In this document: positions 10,828-21,978 of the stretch, in pieces | Layout of the letters: each line of letters starts with the position of its first letter | Numbering within the stretch: the stretch's first letter is position 1 | NCBI RefSeq assembly: GCF_030272615.1 | Contig: NC_081405.1 | Coordinates: forward strand, 568,475,095 to 568,539,094 | From: Cryptomeria japonica | Taxonomy: Eukaryota; Streptophyta; Pinopsida; Cupressales; Cupressaceae | Direction: 5' to 3' | DNA length: 64,000 nt | Position numbers and translations under genes: made by a program | Notes under the pieces: model-generated | The model's database searches: none | The model's input: only the letters and a program-made list of their open reading frames with translations | What the model was told of the DNA's origin: nothing

Positions 10828-12473
10828 AGCACCATTTCTATCCTTGTAGATATAAAAAAAGTGAGCCAACTCAGTAAGTTAAGACTCAGTGGAGTCTATA
10901 TCATCCTTGAATTTCTTTGTAGCACCAGACCACCTTAAACAATACTGATATAACTGTGGAACATTATCCATCATTTTCTTGAAACTAGTCAAATTAAGTC
11001 TAAGATTTTGATGAGCCCTTAGACGTTTCTTTGTCATGTTGTCTACCAAGTTCATCTCTATACACAGTTCATCTAAATCCCTACCATCATTCCCAACTGA
11101 AGCCATATGCTCAATCAATAATTCTTCTAGCACTTCTAGAAGTAAGTCAGAAACATTAGTAGGAACAAGATTGTTTGAGACCAGATATGTCACAAAGGCT
11201 TGCTCAATAATCTCTTGATAATATGTAGGAACAATAAGATATAAGTCACCAACATCCTTCAGATCATTTGATTGACCAATCAAATCAATTACTTTATCAA
11301 CATCAAAAGAGTTTTCCTCAGAAGAAACATGGAAACCAACTATTCTCCTTTCTCATCATCATATTGACCTTTCTTGATTCTTCTTCATCACTTTCCACAA
11401 TTACAACTTCTACACATTCCATGTTTTTCAGACTCATACACTCATATTTCAATGCTCTAGAAATAAAGGAAGCAGCCTTTGTAGATGACTTCCTAGACCT
11501 TTTAGCTTTTGATGCACTTCCAACATTACTAGATTTCTTTTCGCCAAATTTTCCCGCAATCTCATCAGATGTTTCAAATATTTTTACACTCAAATCTTTG
11601 GGTAATTTAAAAAGTATCTCCACAATACTCATGCACTAATCTTTAGACACCTCAAAAGGAATATTTGACATCCATGAAGTTCTCAAAATTACTGCTTCCA
11701 TAAAATAACTATCCTTATCTATCATGAAGGTATTCTCATCCTTATACCAATTCACAACATTTGGGTTCCTCATAACCATCTACTTCTGAAAGGGATATCT
11801 TTCATACTTTGTCATTTGAAGATTGTCCAACAGTAGATGCCTCAAATCTCCTATAAACCATAATCTTGATTCTCCTTCACCATTTGATAGGCCACATATT
11901 CTGCCATAGAGGAAGATGATCCTTCTTGATTATTGAAATATACCTTGTATGAAATACCCATAGTCACATACCTTACACACAAATCAATAATGTTGACAAC
12001 TCTAAGAGTTCTCTTATCAAATACTACTCTAGTTATCTTGTTCACTTCTTCATTTTTCACTGACTTCAAAGTGGGTACCTTTCCAATAGAACACAAGCTG
12101 GTCACATCCCTTAGGACTTCCTTGGCAATTAAGTATGGTTGATCCAACAACACAATCTTAACTATTTCTTTGAACCACAAAACATAGGGAAATTGCTCCA
12201 TGCATCTAACCCCATATGGCCTAGACTAACATAATTAGATTTAAACCTCTATAAACCATTGACTAGATGAGTTATCTTAAAATCATTAATCTTGCCATGA
12301 TTATATTATTCCATAGAAACATGAATGTAATAGTGGATATCTTCTTTATGTATAACCTTGTTAAAAATAACAGAAAAAGAACATACATGACCATCTATTG
12401 TAGCAACAAACAAATGATTCTTGAAAATAGGGCGAGCCTCATCATGAACATTAATAATTCTGGAAGTTGCCAT
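10828..12473 (-). pseudogene. RE5 ORF2: conserved unknown protein of pol-less elements, broken
   Basis: The minus-strand frame starts with MATSRI at 12473. I do not recognise a known domain, but it is clearly related to ORF2 of RE6, RE11 and RE14. The N-terminal segment has ARPIF and KEDIHYYIH, matching PRPIF and AEDPRMYIH in RE14. The core (12201-11851) has VTSLCSIGKVPTLKSV, then FDKRTLRV..IIDLCV and ISYKVYFNNQ, matching LTGATFDKRSLRV..VIDINV and LGYKATHANR in RE14. A Ser/Lys-rich middle (11632-11318) and a helical part with a LLLEVLEELLIEHM segment (11283-10879) follow. Several stops and frame changes break it, and its end is cut by RE4. Function is unknown. Confidence 0.7.
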
Positions 12474-12809
12474 TGAAAGATTATAATTTGAAAGAAAATA
12501 CCTTTGATCAGCCACAATATCACCCTAGCTCTCCTTCACATTCACCAGCGCCTCAAGAATAATTGCATAAAATAATCTTCAAAACACAATATATATTCAC
12601 CACTTAGGGTTTCCAAAGGGTTCCTAAAAAATTTGACACACTGTACACTAGAGATTATGAAAAAAGGTTCCAAATCAGCAGATTAACTCAAAAACTACTG
12701 TAATGACTTTCTAAACTTTTTCCAAGTTAAGACCAACTTAGCATCAAATCACAAGGGGATGCAAGATATCCGCGTTAAGTTATCCCCCTCAGACAATGTT
12801 GTCTTAATT
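12474..12809. other. RE5 spacer between ORF1 and ORF2
   Basis: No gene is seen. The corresponding gap in RE14 (55938-56428) and RE11 is also non-coding apart from a loosely conserved ORF1 tail. Confidence 0.5.
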
Positions 12810-13860
12810 AGTTTCTAGAAGAAGGACCAACACCCACACTAGGTGTGGATCCATCTTCGGTCTTCTCTTCATCTTTATCTTCTAATTTTTGTACCCATGT
12901 CATTGATATCAATTTTCTTTTTTGGATCAACTGCCATCTCATGCCTTCTTCTATAGAGTCTCATAATATGTCCCATTTTATTACAATTGTAGCATACCAG
13001 TTCTTGTTGTGGTGTTCTTCCATTCATTTTGCCATTTTTACTTCTTCCACAGTTTCTATTTAATCTACATTTAATGTATCTTTATGCTCATATACATTTC
13101 AAACATAACGATATCCATTAAAATATTGAATTCCTTTGCCATAACCTAAATTACTACTATTCCAATTCAACCTACTTCTGCACTCACTTGCTCTATGTCC
13201 AAAGTTATTATAATAGTGACATTTTCCATTAAAGGATTTATTTTTTATCTAACTTCTGCACTCACTAGGTCTGAGTGCAAATTTATTGCATGAAAAATAG
13301 TTACTATTAAAAGATGAATATCTAAAAAGAACAAGAGAAGGTTTCCTAACAATTTTTGAGTTTCAGAAGCTCTAGTCTGCAATGTGATTCTTCTAATCTT
13401 TGTTAGAGTTCTTCAAATCATACTTCATCTTTTCTTTTTCTTTAACCTTTTTACTAGACAACTTGGAACATTCACCATATTCAAAACCATGTACACCTTT
13501 ATCTTTACTTTGTTTCTAAATACTTAGCTTAGCATCAAGTACTTCACTTCCACCTTTGAGTTTTAACCCATTGTTGATTTGATCCTTTGCATCTTTCAGT
13601 TCCTTCTTTAGTATAATTACTTCTTCCTCAATTCTTGAACATTATTTAGTCTTCTCATCAAGCTTTGTTTCAATATTGTCAATAACATTCTTTCCTTTGT
13701 CAAGTAGACTTCTTAGATACGAGATCTTTTCAATTGCCTTCTTACATTTTTCTTTTCTTTTATCGAGCTCTGCCAATGTAGATCTCAACTCTCCTTCCAT
13801 GTCAACAACACCATCAACATCAACCTAAGAATCCATGTCATTCAATTATTCTCCAAACAT
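12810..13860 (-). pseudogene. RE5 ORF1: coiled-coil, CCHC zinc-knuckle protein, broken
   Basis: Read leftward from about 13860, it begins with a heptad-rich coiled coil (LRSTLAELDKRKEKCKKAIE, then IEEEVIILKKELKDA, 13810-13590). A linker follows, then zinc knuckles: a degenerate CNKFALRPSEC (about 13290), CHYYNNFGHRASEC (about 13220) and CYNCNKMGHIMRLY (about 12990-12950). The last is followed by KKKIDINDMGTK, closely matching KGKIDIETVQVD in RE11 ORF1. Stops and frameshifts are present. The protein resembles the C-terminal half of a Sirevirus Gag without the usual N-terminal gag domain, and it sits directly after the primer binding site. It probably bound RNA in particles. Confidence 0.72.
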
Positions 13861-13916
13861 AGTGTTTAAAATACCATATGTACCTCAGTGATTAAGTTGT
13901 CTCTTTAGGAACCAAT

Positions 13917-13930
13917 GCTCTAATACCAAT
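13917..13930 (-). promoter_or_regulatory. RE5 primer binding site
   Basis: On the minus strand this reads TTGGTATTAGAGC, complementary to the 3' end of initiator Met tRNA with one common variation. It lies just inside the right-hand (5') LTR of RE5. Confidence 0.75.
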
Positions 13931-15366
13931 TATTAAATATTACCAAATGTTGACGGGGGGGGGGGGGGGGTAACTTGAACAAACTAAAACACTTAAACCA
14001 TAATCTCCATTCAACAAATGTACATGAAAGTAAATAACATAACCACAAATGTATCCACATAAGAACACCAAGCCCAAACTAGGGAAAACTAGGGTGAGAT
14101 TCTAACTCACAATATATATAACAAATGTTTACAATGATTTAGGTCATAGGCTAGGAAGGTCACTGCTTTGGACTTGCAGATTAATGCACACAACCTTAGG
14201 CAAGATACAAAAGAGGTACTTGCATAACTAAAGAGCACTTCTTCAGGGCAAGATAAAAACAATTATTTAGATAATAGGAATAAGAAATTTGAACTGTAGA
14301 AGGAATAACATCTACCAACATGTAGATAACATTTGATAAATCTGAACCTTTTCTCTAATTCAACACACAACACATTTGTATCATATATCTTACTACTTTA
14401 TCTCCATAATTTCTCACACCATCTATCAATACACACATCCATATATCTTAATGTAGTCGATCTATCCTTAATATATCAACTGAAACATCAATAACTTCTA
14501 TTAGGCCAGCTTAAAAGATGTAATGTGTATATGCATTATCAACTCAAAATATTCCATGCAGAAGGAAAAGAAGACATGTGAAGATTCACACTAAGTTGGT
14601 ACACCTTCCAATTACCATCATAAAGGTTCTACACACAACTGCATGGACCAAAACACATAAGCTAGTTCATACCAAACTGTTTTACCCAAAACTTCTTGAT
14701 TTAGACCCAAAAAAAGAATATGTGGTCCACTACGAAAGAATCTTGAGACGTTAGGAACAATATCAAATGATCCAAAATAACCTCAAGCACATAACAAGAT
14801 GAGAAAAGAAACACATTCCTCCATACACTCCTGAAACTATGCCAGAACAGATCCAAGACATAATGGTCACTCAGAGACAAACAACCATCTACCTAGAAAA
14901 TTGAGACCACTTCACCATAATCATTATACTCTAATCAAAATATTCAGTGCATACAAATATTATGGACAAAGATACTATTCATCAAAACAATTAGGAGAGA
15001 TAGTAACCCATTTTCTAGACCAAACAAATGACATTAATCTTCTAGAATTACATCATATCATCAATGCTAGCCATCCCAAAAGCTTGTAGATAGTTAACAT
15101 AGAAAATTAACCCATTCTTGAAAACACCACATCAATCTGCATATAACTCTATATCATGTAACCAATATATAGACATTTGCACCATATCCATCCACCAACA
15201 ACCAGATATAATCAATCATCAAGGACTTTGACTAGAATAAACTGCCAAATCTTACACTTCACCATATACTTCTACATTTCATCTCTTCTAGACCAACAAC
15301 ACCAACATCTCAACTAAAAACAATAGATTTGACATCAATGACAACAAAGACTCATATTTTGAATAA
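13931..15366 (-). repeat. RE5 5' LTR (RE6 LTR family)
   Basis: The left end borders the primer site and contains a long G run (13955-13971), the reverse complement of the C-tract that closes copia LTRs here. Its right end carries CAATGACAACAAAGACTCATATTT, mirroring the start of the RE6 LTR (AAATATGAGTTT..TTGTCATTG). It therefore belongs to the same LTR family as RE6 but in the opposite direction. Borders are accurate to about 10 bases. The RE5 3' LTR is not in the window. Confidence 0.7.
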
Positions 15367-15614
15367 TACTCACTCAATACAAGAAGAGGAAATAATGTCA
15401 ACATAGAACAATATTAAAAATAATAACTCAACTATCAACTCTAGAAGATTAATTCGATAGTATAAACACTTTTCCAAACCCAAATATAACCTATATATGT
15501 CTTATTAAAAACTTATAAGAACCTATGGTTGTAACACCATATAATATTGGAGGTCTTGTAGCTGGGGTAAGTAGGTAGAAAACAATAATGGAGGATTATC
15601 AAAGATCATACAAC
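15367..15614. other. Spacer between two divergent elements
   Basis: No gene, repeat pair or motif is recognised. It separates the RE5 LTR (minus) from the RE6 LTR (plus), which stand head to head. Confidence 0.5.
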
Positions 15615-17027
15615 TATTACAAATATGAGTTTATATTGTCATTGATGTAAAACTTGGTGACATTGTTGATAACTTGGGTCTAAACAGTTGAACAATTGTG
15701 TTTTGGTTGCAATGAAATACTGGAGGATAGTAATATAGTACCAAAGGATTGGTTATGAGTTCATGTGGATGTAAGGATATTTATTGTATTTTATTTTAGA
15801 TAGTATATCTAATTGTCTTATGAATTTTATGGAACTTTAGAGGTGTAATATATGGTCCAAAGTTGAAGATGGCTAAAGGTGACTACTTCGGTGAATAGTC
15901 TATTAGAGTGGGCATATGTTTATGGTACACATTTTAGTGCTTATCATTTCTTGCCATTGTATTCTAATGTTGGTATATGAAAATTGTTGATACATCTTAG
16001 CTTTTATTTTCTCATTAGATCTATAATGGAAATCGTGATGGTTTGAGTATCGACTTGTATAACAATAGTGTGATAGTTTGTAGCATTGTGTTGCATTCTT
16101 CTACCTTCAATAGTTTTGGTGGTGAACCTTAGTGTTCTATCTATGTGGGTGTCAGATGACTCTATGTTGACCATATGCAAGAGTCTTGGTGGTTTGCATC
16201 ATGTTTTGAGTAAGTTTGGTTGGAGTGCTTTAATGATTCTATCATTTGGAGCCGACCTGTGCAATTTTGGTCTGTGCGGTATCATGTAGAGTTGTAGGAG
16301 TTGATTTGGGGTGGATAGGAAGGTGTGTTGACATGGTGTGATCCTTCACAATTTCATTATTCCTTCCACATTGTCTTGGAGATTATTTTTTGGCTGACTA
16401 TTTGTATCCTATACTTTACATCTAATTATCCCGATCTAATTGATATTTTTTTGGTTGTGAATGGTATATAAAGATGGAATCTATTTTTAAGGATGATTTA
16501 TATTGTGAAAGTGAGATATGAAGTAGTCTATGGTATATATTGTGAGTGTGAAGGTTTAAAATTGTAGTTGAGCAGTAATGAAGTTAATTTCATATGTGTA
16601 ATAATAGTGAACTGTAATGAACATTTTAGAGGATGTGTTTCTCCATAGTTCAACAATATTGATTCATTATAATCAGATCTATTATATCTTACCTCAAAGA
16701 AGTGATCTTCAATGTGTGCAAGTCCATTGTATCTTTCCCTAAGTTTGTGGGCCTTGAAAGTCAAAATCAAGAGAAATAATCTTCCTTGGCCTTGAGCATA
16801 AAACTTTGTAACCTGTTTTCATATAGTGGGATAGTTCTTATCGTGGTTTTTCCCTCATTAGGGTTTCCATGTAAAATCTTGGTGTTCATGTGCTATTTGT
16901 CTTTTTTTGTAAGTTCTTTATTTATACACATATTGTAATTAGAAAGAATGATAACTAAATGGTTTAATTGGTTAAGTATTAATATATGTTAATCCACCCC
17001 CCTCTCAACATATATAAGTGTTTATTA
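15615..17027 (+). repeat. RE6 5' LTR
   Basis: It aligns with the 3' copy starting at 60737 (shared AAATATGAGTTTAT, TTGTCATTGAT, GATAACTT(G)GGTCTA, GGATAGTAATA and GAGTTCATG blocks). It ends just before the primer site, shortly after CCACCCCCCTCTCAACA (16995-17010). A TATA box lies at 16465-16473. The GTCATTGATG motif near the start is shared with the copia LTRs. Confidence 0.8.
16465..16473 (+). promoter_or_regulatory. TATA box in RE6 LTR
   Basis: TATATAAAG lies about 850 bases into the LTR, upstream of the U5-like C-tract end. It is the likely core promoter, judged by sequence only. Confidence 0.5.
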
Positions 17028-17029
17028 AT

Positions 17030-17041
17030 TGGTATTAGAGC
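17030..17041 (+). promoter_or_regulatory. RE6 primer binding site
   Basis: TGGTATTAGAGC, complementary to initiator Met tRNA with a C-to-T change, lies directly inside the 5' LTR. RE5 and RE8 carry the same variant. Confidence 0.8.
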
Positions 17042-17122
17042 AAGGATCCTGAATAAACAATCCAACAACTGAGGTATATTAGAGATTTGAACATAATATT
17101 TTATTCTAAATATTTAGATGCT

Positions 17123-17961
17123 ATGGAACAACATGAATGGGATATTGACACAGTTATAGATCTTGAAGTAGAATTAAGAGTTGGTTTTTATGATCTAGAG
17201 ATCTATCAAAAAAGGTCCAATAAAGGATAAGAACAAGTTGTCTATCTGAAAAGAAAAATTGATGAAGCTAAAAGGACCATTGATGATCTTGAAATGAAGC
17301 TACATAACTAATCTAGAGAATGTACCAAGCTTGAAGAAGAAGTGGTTATGTCAATGAAAGAGTTGAAAGAGGTAAAAAAAAAATTCATAAGAACCTAAAG
17401 CTCGAAGGTGGCAACGATGTGCTTAATGAGATGCTAAGTTCTTAAAAACTATCTAAAGATAAAGGTGGACTTGGTTTTGACAAAGGAGAATGTTTTAAAA
17501 CACCTAACAAAGATGACAAAGGAAAGGAAAAGGTTAAGGATGAACCTAAGAAGACAAATGAAGATCAAAAGGGTTTCACTTAGGTCCAGAACAAGAAAAA
17601 CTTTAGGAAGCCTCCTCTTGCTCAAACTAGGTACTTTCCATCTTTCAATGGTAAATGTTTTAGATGCAATAAATTAGGACATAGAGCTAGTGAATGTATA
17701 AGTTAGATCAGATCTTAACATTTTAATGGAAAATGTTACTCTTGCAATAAGTTTGGACATAAGGCAAATGAATATAGAAGTAGAATGATGTATGGATATG
17801 TGAATACAAAATATGGTGGAAATGTTTAGTCTTTCAATGGAAATGTTTAGGCTATTGGGTGTATGTCTAATTTTATAAGGAATGGAAGTGGTCCACAACA
17901 AGGTCCTACTTGTTATAGTTGCAAAAAAATAGGACACATTTCTAGGTTTTGTAGAGGAAAG
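17123..17961 (+). pseudogene. RE6 ORF1: coiled-coil, CCHC zinc-knuckle protein (5' part)
   Basis: It starts MEQHEWDIDTVIDLEVELRV about 80 bases after the primer site. A coiled coil follows (LKRKIDEAKRTIDDLEMKL, then KLEEEVVMSMKELKEVKKK, up to 17385), a Lys-rich linker and three zinc knuckles: CFRCNKLGHRASEC (17656-17697), CYSCNKFGHKANEY (17739-17775, last Cys lost) and CYSCKKIGHISRFC (17911-17953). Stops and frameshifts break it. The frame is cut after CRGK by solo LTR RE7 and resumes at 32694. Same architecture as ORF1 of RE5, RE11 and RE14; probably an RNA-binding Gag-like protein. Confidence 0.78.
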
Positions 17962-18122
17962 TGTTGAACACACAAATACAATAAGAAGGGGCGGGGGGTT
18001 GAATTAGTGTATGCTTTAGCACTTCTAAATTTTTTTTTCAGGTCTCACAAGAAATTAACCATATAATACAGAAGAATGAGAAGATCAATAACACATCACA
18101 CAACACCAAGATATATGTGGAA

Positions 18123-19179
18123 TGTTGGTATTTTGGTATGGTTTTGTCATTGATGTCAACACCTACTGAAAACAAGCACTTTGGAGTTTCAACAACATTC
18201 ACCGGCAAGCAAGTAACTATTGCACAGTTACTGGTATATGGTTCACTGGCAGGATATAATGTTCACCGGTACCAGGAATGATATGGAAGACACTTGGTAA
18301 TGTCGAAGACATCATGTGGACACTTTGTTTTGAAGAATTGATCATTGCTATATTCATATTTGCATATTTGCTTTTACTGGCAAATAGGTCCAGGGTTATC
18401 TAGGGTTACACCAGCAGGTTTATCTTTTCCAGATCAGCATGGCACGCTATGGAGATGATTTATTATTGATGTAAATGCATTAAGCCGACATGTTTAATCA
18501 GTTATTGCATCGGATATTATATTTTATGTAAAATGTTTATTGTAATATCTTGTAGAGCCGACCTACTAAAATTGGTCTTAGGTTATGGTATAAATGTAAG
18601 ATCTTATTTGTAAGATCAAGTGTGGAATGTGGAAAAGAATTGAGTGAAGGTATATCCGAGATTAAGCAGAGGTATACACGAAGACATCATTTGAAGGTAA
18701 AGCCAGGTTTTTGTAGAAGCATATCAACATTACACCGATACTGAATCCAACATATGAAGATGTTATTTTGTGTAGTACATTCTTATTGGATTTAACCATC
18801 CAATTGTAGTCAGTGTGACTCCCATTTTGTGATTGAGCAGTGAGCTCTAGGCTGTTGGCCTTTCTGCATGTGCAGGCCCCATTTATGTACACTTACTATC
18901 TGCAGTAGTATCATCTGATTGTGGGTAAGGTTTCCCACCGTGGTATTTCCCCTTACAGGGTTTCCACATACAAATATTGGTGTTATGTGTTGTGGATGAC
19001 TTTATGTTTATGTTTCATGCATTAATCTTTACCAGTATAGCAATTTACTGTTAACACTATCTACTAGCATATTTAACTAGTTTACCAGTATTAAGCATCA
19101 AGTTGGTTAATTGGTTTTTGGTTTGAATTTATTAGACAACTGATTCACCCCCCCTCTCAGTTGTCTCCGAGACCTAACA
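18123..19179 (+). repeat. RE8 5' LTR
   Basis: It starts TGTTGGTATTTTGGTATGG and ends GACCTAACA just after CACCCCCCCTCTCAGTTGTC (19147-19166). A GTCATTGATGTCAAC motif lies near its start, a TATAAAT box at 18589-18595, and accgg-type repeats in its first third. The matching end, CTTAGTTGTCTCTGAGACCTAACA in two variants, occurs at 31063-31088. Confidence 0.88.
18589..18595 (+). promoter_or_regulatory. TATA-like box in RE8 LTR
   Basis: TATAAAT lies about 470 bases into the LTR. It is placed by sequence and position only. Confidence 0.4.
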
Positions 19180-19181
19180 AT

Positions 19182-19193
19182 TGGTATTAGAGC
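19182..19193 (+). promoter_or_regulatory. RE8 primer binding site
   Basis: TGGTATTAGAGC follows the LTR end CTAACA after two bases. It is complementary to initiator Met tRNA except for one position. Confidence 0.85.
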
Positions 19194-19235
19194 CTAGTCC
19201 TCTTTTGTAGAAGTTTAACAACTTGAGGCGATCCA

Positions 19236-20770
19236 ATGTCTACTAATTACTTCAGGAAGGGCAATCCAAAACTTGATGGAACCAACTATGGGATATGGAA
19301 GTTCAGGATGGAGACACATCTAAATTGCATCAATAAAGACATCTGAGAAGTTAAAAAGAATGGTTATACTACTGCTGTAGCTTGTCAGACTGCTCCAACT
19401 ACCTTAGCTAAAGATGAAGAGAATGATTGCAAAGCAAGAGAAGCACTTTTAAGCACACTATCAGATCAACAACTCATGGGATTATCAGATAGGTCTACTG
19501 CTAAAGCTATTTGGGATCATTTGGAAACACTAAATGAAGGAGATTCCATAGCCAAGAATGCAAAACTTGAAAGCTTCCGAGTCAAGTATGAACATCTGAA
19601 AATGGAAGAAGATGAAAGGATTTCTGCTTTTATGGAAAGAGTAAATGAAATTGTTTTGGGTATTAAATTTTGTGGAGGATCCCTGAGTGAGGATGAAATT
19701 GTTTCAAAAATCTTAAGAAGATTGCCACCGGCATATAAAATGAAGGTTATTGCTATAAATGAGTTGAGAACAATGCCTAATACATCAGTAACTAGGGATA
19801 CATTGATTGGAAAACTTTCAGCCTTTGAAATTGAGGAATTTGGTCCTATTGCTACTATAAAAACTGATTTGGCCTTTAAAGCATCAACATCATCTACTCC
19901 ATCATTTGACAAATCAGACTGGAAAGCCTTTTATGCAAGAGAACTTGAAGAAACCAGTAAGGAGAATGAAGAGCTTGAAGAACTTGAAGCACTATTTGCA
20001 AGAAAAATGCCTAAAGGTCCAGTTGGAAGTAAGTATGAAGGTAAAGCACCCTTTAAATGTTTTAACAGCAATAAGATTGGTCATATGGCTTCGAGATGAC
20101 CTGATAGACATGCTAGACTAAGAGAAGAAGGTAGAAGAACATAAAAGCCTAATCCTGAATATTAGAGATATAGATTTAAGAAGAACAAAGACAAATCCTG
20201 TTACATTGTTGATGCAGGTGTGACTAATGATTTTGATGAGGATCCAGCAGACAATGGATGGGTTTTTGTTGCTATAATAGAGGATCAACCGACACCTACT
20301 GCTCAATCAGTAGAACAAGGCCTAGCATCCAAAGTTGAAGCAAAGGATGGATGGATCATTGACTCAAGATGCTTACATCACATGACTAGAGACAAAGGTA
20401 AATTATTGAACTTTCAAGAATACAATGGAGGTTTAGTAAGATTTGGAGATGACAAAGCCTGTTCAATCAAAGGGAAGGGTTCAATATCTCTTGATGGTAA
20501 GCATAACACTGACAGTGTCTACTATGTTGAAGGATTAAAGCATAATCTTTTAAGTGTTGGTCAATTAGTTGAGAAAGGATTTCAGTTACAATTTAAAAAT
20601 GGAAAATGCAAAATCATGAATAGAACTGGTTTGGAAATTGCAACCGGTAATCAGACTAGAGGTAATATCTTTCATTTGAATAATAGTGAAAAGGCATGCT
20701 TAATTGCACATATAGATGAAAGCTGGTTATGGCATAAGAGACTATGTCATGTAAACTTTGACTGCATGGT
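19236..20770 (+). pseudogene. gag-pro: RE8 gag, protease and start of integrase
   Basis: Gag starts with the typical copia N-terminus (NPKLDGTNYGIWKFRMETHL) at 19236 and continues through ALLSTLSDQQLMGL, IWDHLETLNEGDSI and SKILRRLPPAYKMKVIAI to a broken zinc knuckle (CFNSNKIGHMASR then stop, normally CFNCNKIGHMASRC). The protease follows with WIIDSRCLHHMT (20350-20385), where DSG has become DSR, and the NLLSVGQL and GFQLQF motifs. The integrase N-terminal zinc-binding segment LWHKRLCHVNFDCM is cut at 20770 by RE9, with ATGGT duplicated. In-frame stops lie at 19344 and 20097, with more near 20142-20163. Gag would form the particle and protease would cut the polyprotein. Confidence 0.92.
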
Positions 20771-21978
20771 TGTAAAGCGGAAAATCGCGATCGAACCCTA
20801 GTTGTTCTCCCCTCTTCCAACTCCGAGGAGAGAGAAGGGAGGTTCGCTAGGATTCGATGGTTTTCACTTAGGGGAGAGACTTTACATTCAAAAGAGGGGT
20901 TGAAACCCACAAGATCCAATCCCATGCAATGCAAGATTGGATGCTAAATGTGTTTCAAGGGTTAAGACAGCAAGGCTACCCTCTTTTGTAAAGAATGTTA
21001 ATAGGAGAATTAAGCTAAGCATGCATAGAAAGTGATAAAGATTCGCTTATAAACTAAGATAGGAATACAGTATGAAGCTGCGGACCTGGAATTAGCAGTA
21101 AAATGTTGATACGGCACTGTCCTGCAAATTTGAGCAAAAGTTGTCGGGACGATGGCACCCGGCGCCACGGTCCTCCGAAAAATCTGCGAAACGAAGGGGG
21201 ATCTGTTCGTCTCTGCACAAGGATTCCAGATCTTCAATTTTAGTCGCGTACCTGCAACCTACACACGGAAAAGCGAAGACGATTGGGGGGTTAGGGATTA
21301 GGGGTTTGCCTTTAGGTCAAACCCTAGTTTTGGAATTAACCAAGAAATGAGCAAGTGCTGTAAATGTAAATGACTGTAAAATAAGTACTAATGCCTTGTT
21401 CTAAGGATGTTTGTATCCTTATGTGCGAAGGTTTAGATGTTGTATGTTGTATGTTGTATGTAACATGTAGTATATGATCTCCTCTTCAATGGTTGAATCC
21501 TTGTCTTGAATGCAACACTTAGCCTTGAATGGAGACTTGAAATGATCAATTGCTTGAAGGAATGCTTGAATGCTTGAATGCTTGAGTATAATTTCCACGC
21601 CTTTTTCATCATCATCATCATCCTGTCGAATGAAAGAGGAAAATGTAGTTTATATACTTGTCATTTAGGGCTGATAGACTGATTTTCCCGACCTTAGGCC
21701 GATCAGGAAAGTTAATTTCCAAATTGCAAACAAAAAGACCCGAGACCCCTTAGGAGACTGGGCCCAAAATAGGACCCAGGGACCAGGGCGCTGGGTGCTC
21801 TGGTCCCACCTCCCGGGACAGCAGGGTGCAAGGAGGTTCAGGCCAAGGTGCTTGAAAAATGCAGTTTTCAGTGTCGTGAGCAAGTTTCAGGGTCTCCATT
21901 CAGGTTGCGTGTTGCGTCGCCATCGTGAAGACCGAAATGCAGTCGAAATTGCAAGTGTCACAATTTTAGGACGCTACA
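20771..21978 (-). repeat. RE9 3' LTR (left copy)
   Basis: On the plus strand it runs from TGTAAAGCGG to GGACGCTACA, giving TGTAGC..TTTACA on the element strand. It contains a TATA box (21649-21656, minus), an ATG-triplet microsatellite (21607-21631) and two copies of the GC-rich palindrome (21146-21173 and 21779-21807). It lacks a 30-base duplication present in the right copy. Confidence 0.95.
21649..21656 (-). promoter_or_regulatory. TATA box in RE9 LTR
   Basis: TATATAAA on the minus strand. It is repeated at 28217-28224 in the 5' LTR, where it would drive element transcription, and it corresponds to the box in RE4. Confidence 0.6.

Noticed and set aside
13955-13971. G run as a G-quadruplex or assembly gap artefact
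   Set aside because: It is the reversed C-tract present at the end of all related LTRs, so it is a normal though slippage-prone part of the LTR.
20656-20934. Similar open frames of about 60-90 codons at both ends of RE9 (also 27226-27501, 21010-21237, 27577-27804)
   Set aside because: They recur only because the LTRs are duplicated. They cross LTR borders and contain no motif.
21607-21631. ATC-triplet run as a CRISPR-like or tandem-repeat array
   Set aside because: Simple trinucleotide microsatellite within the RE9 LTR, present in both copies.
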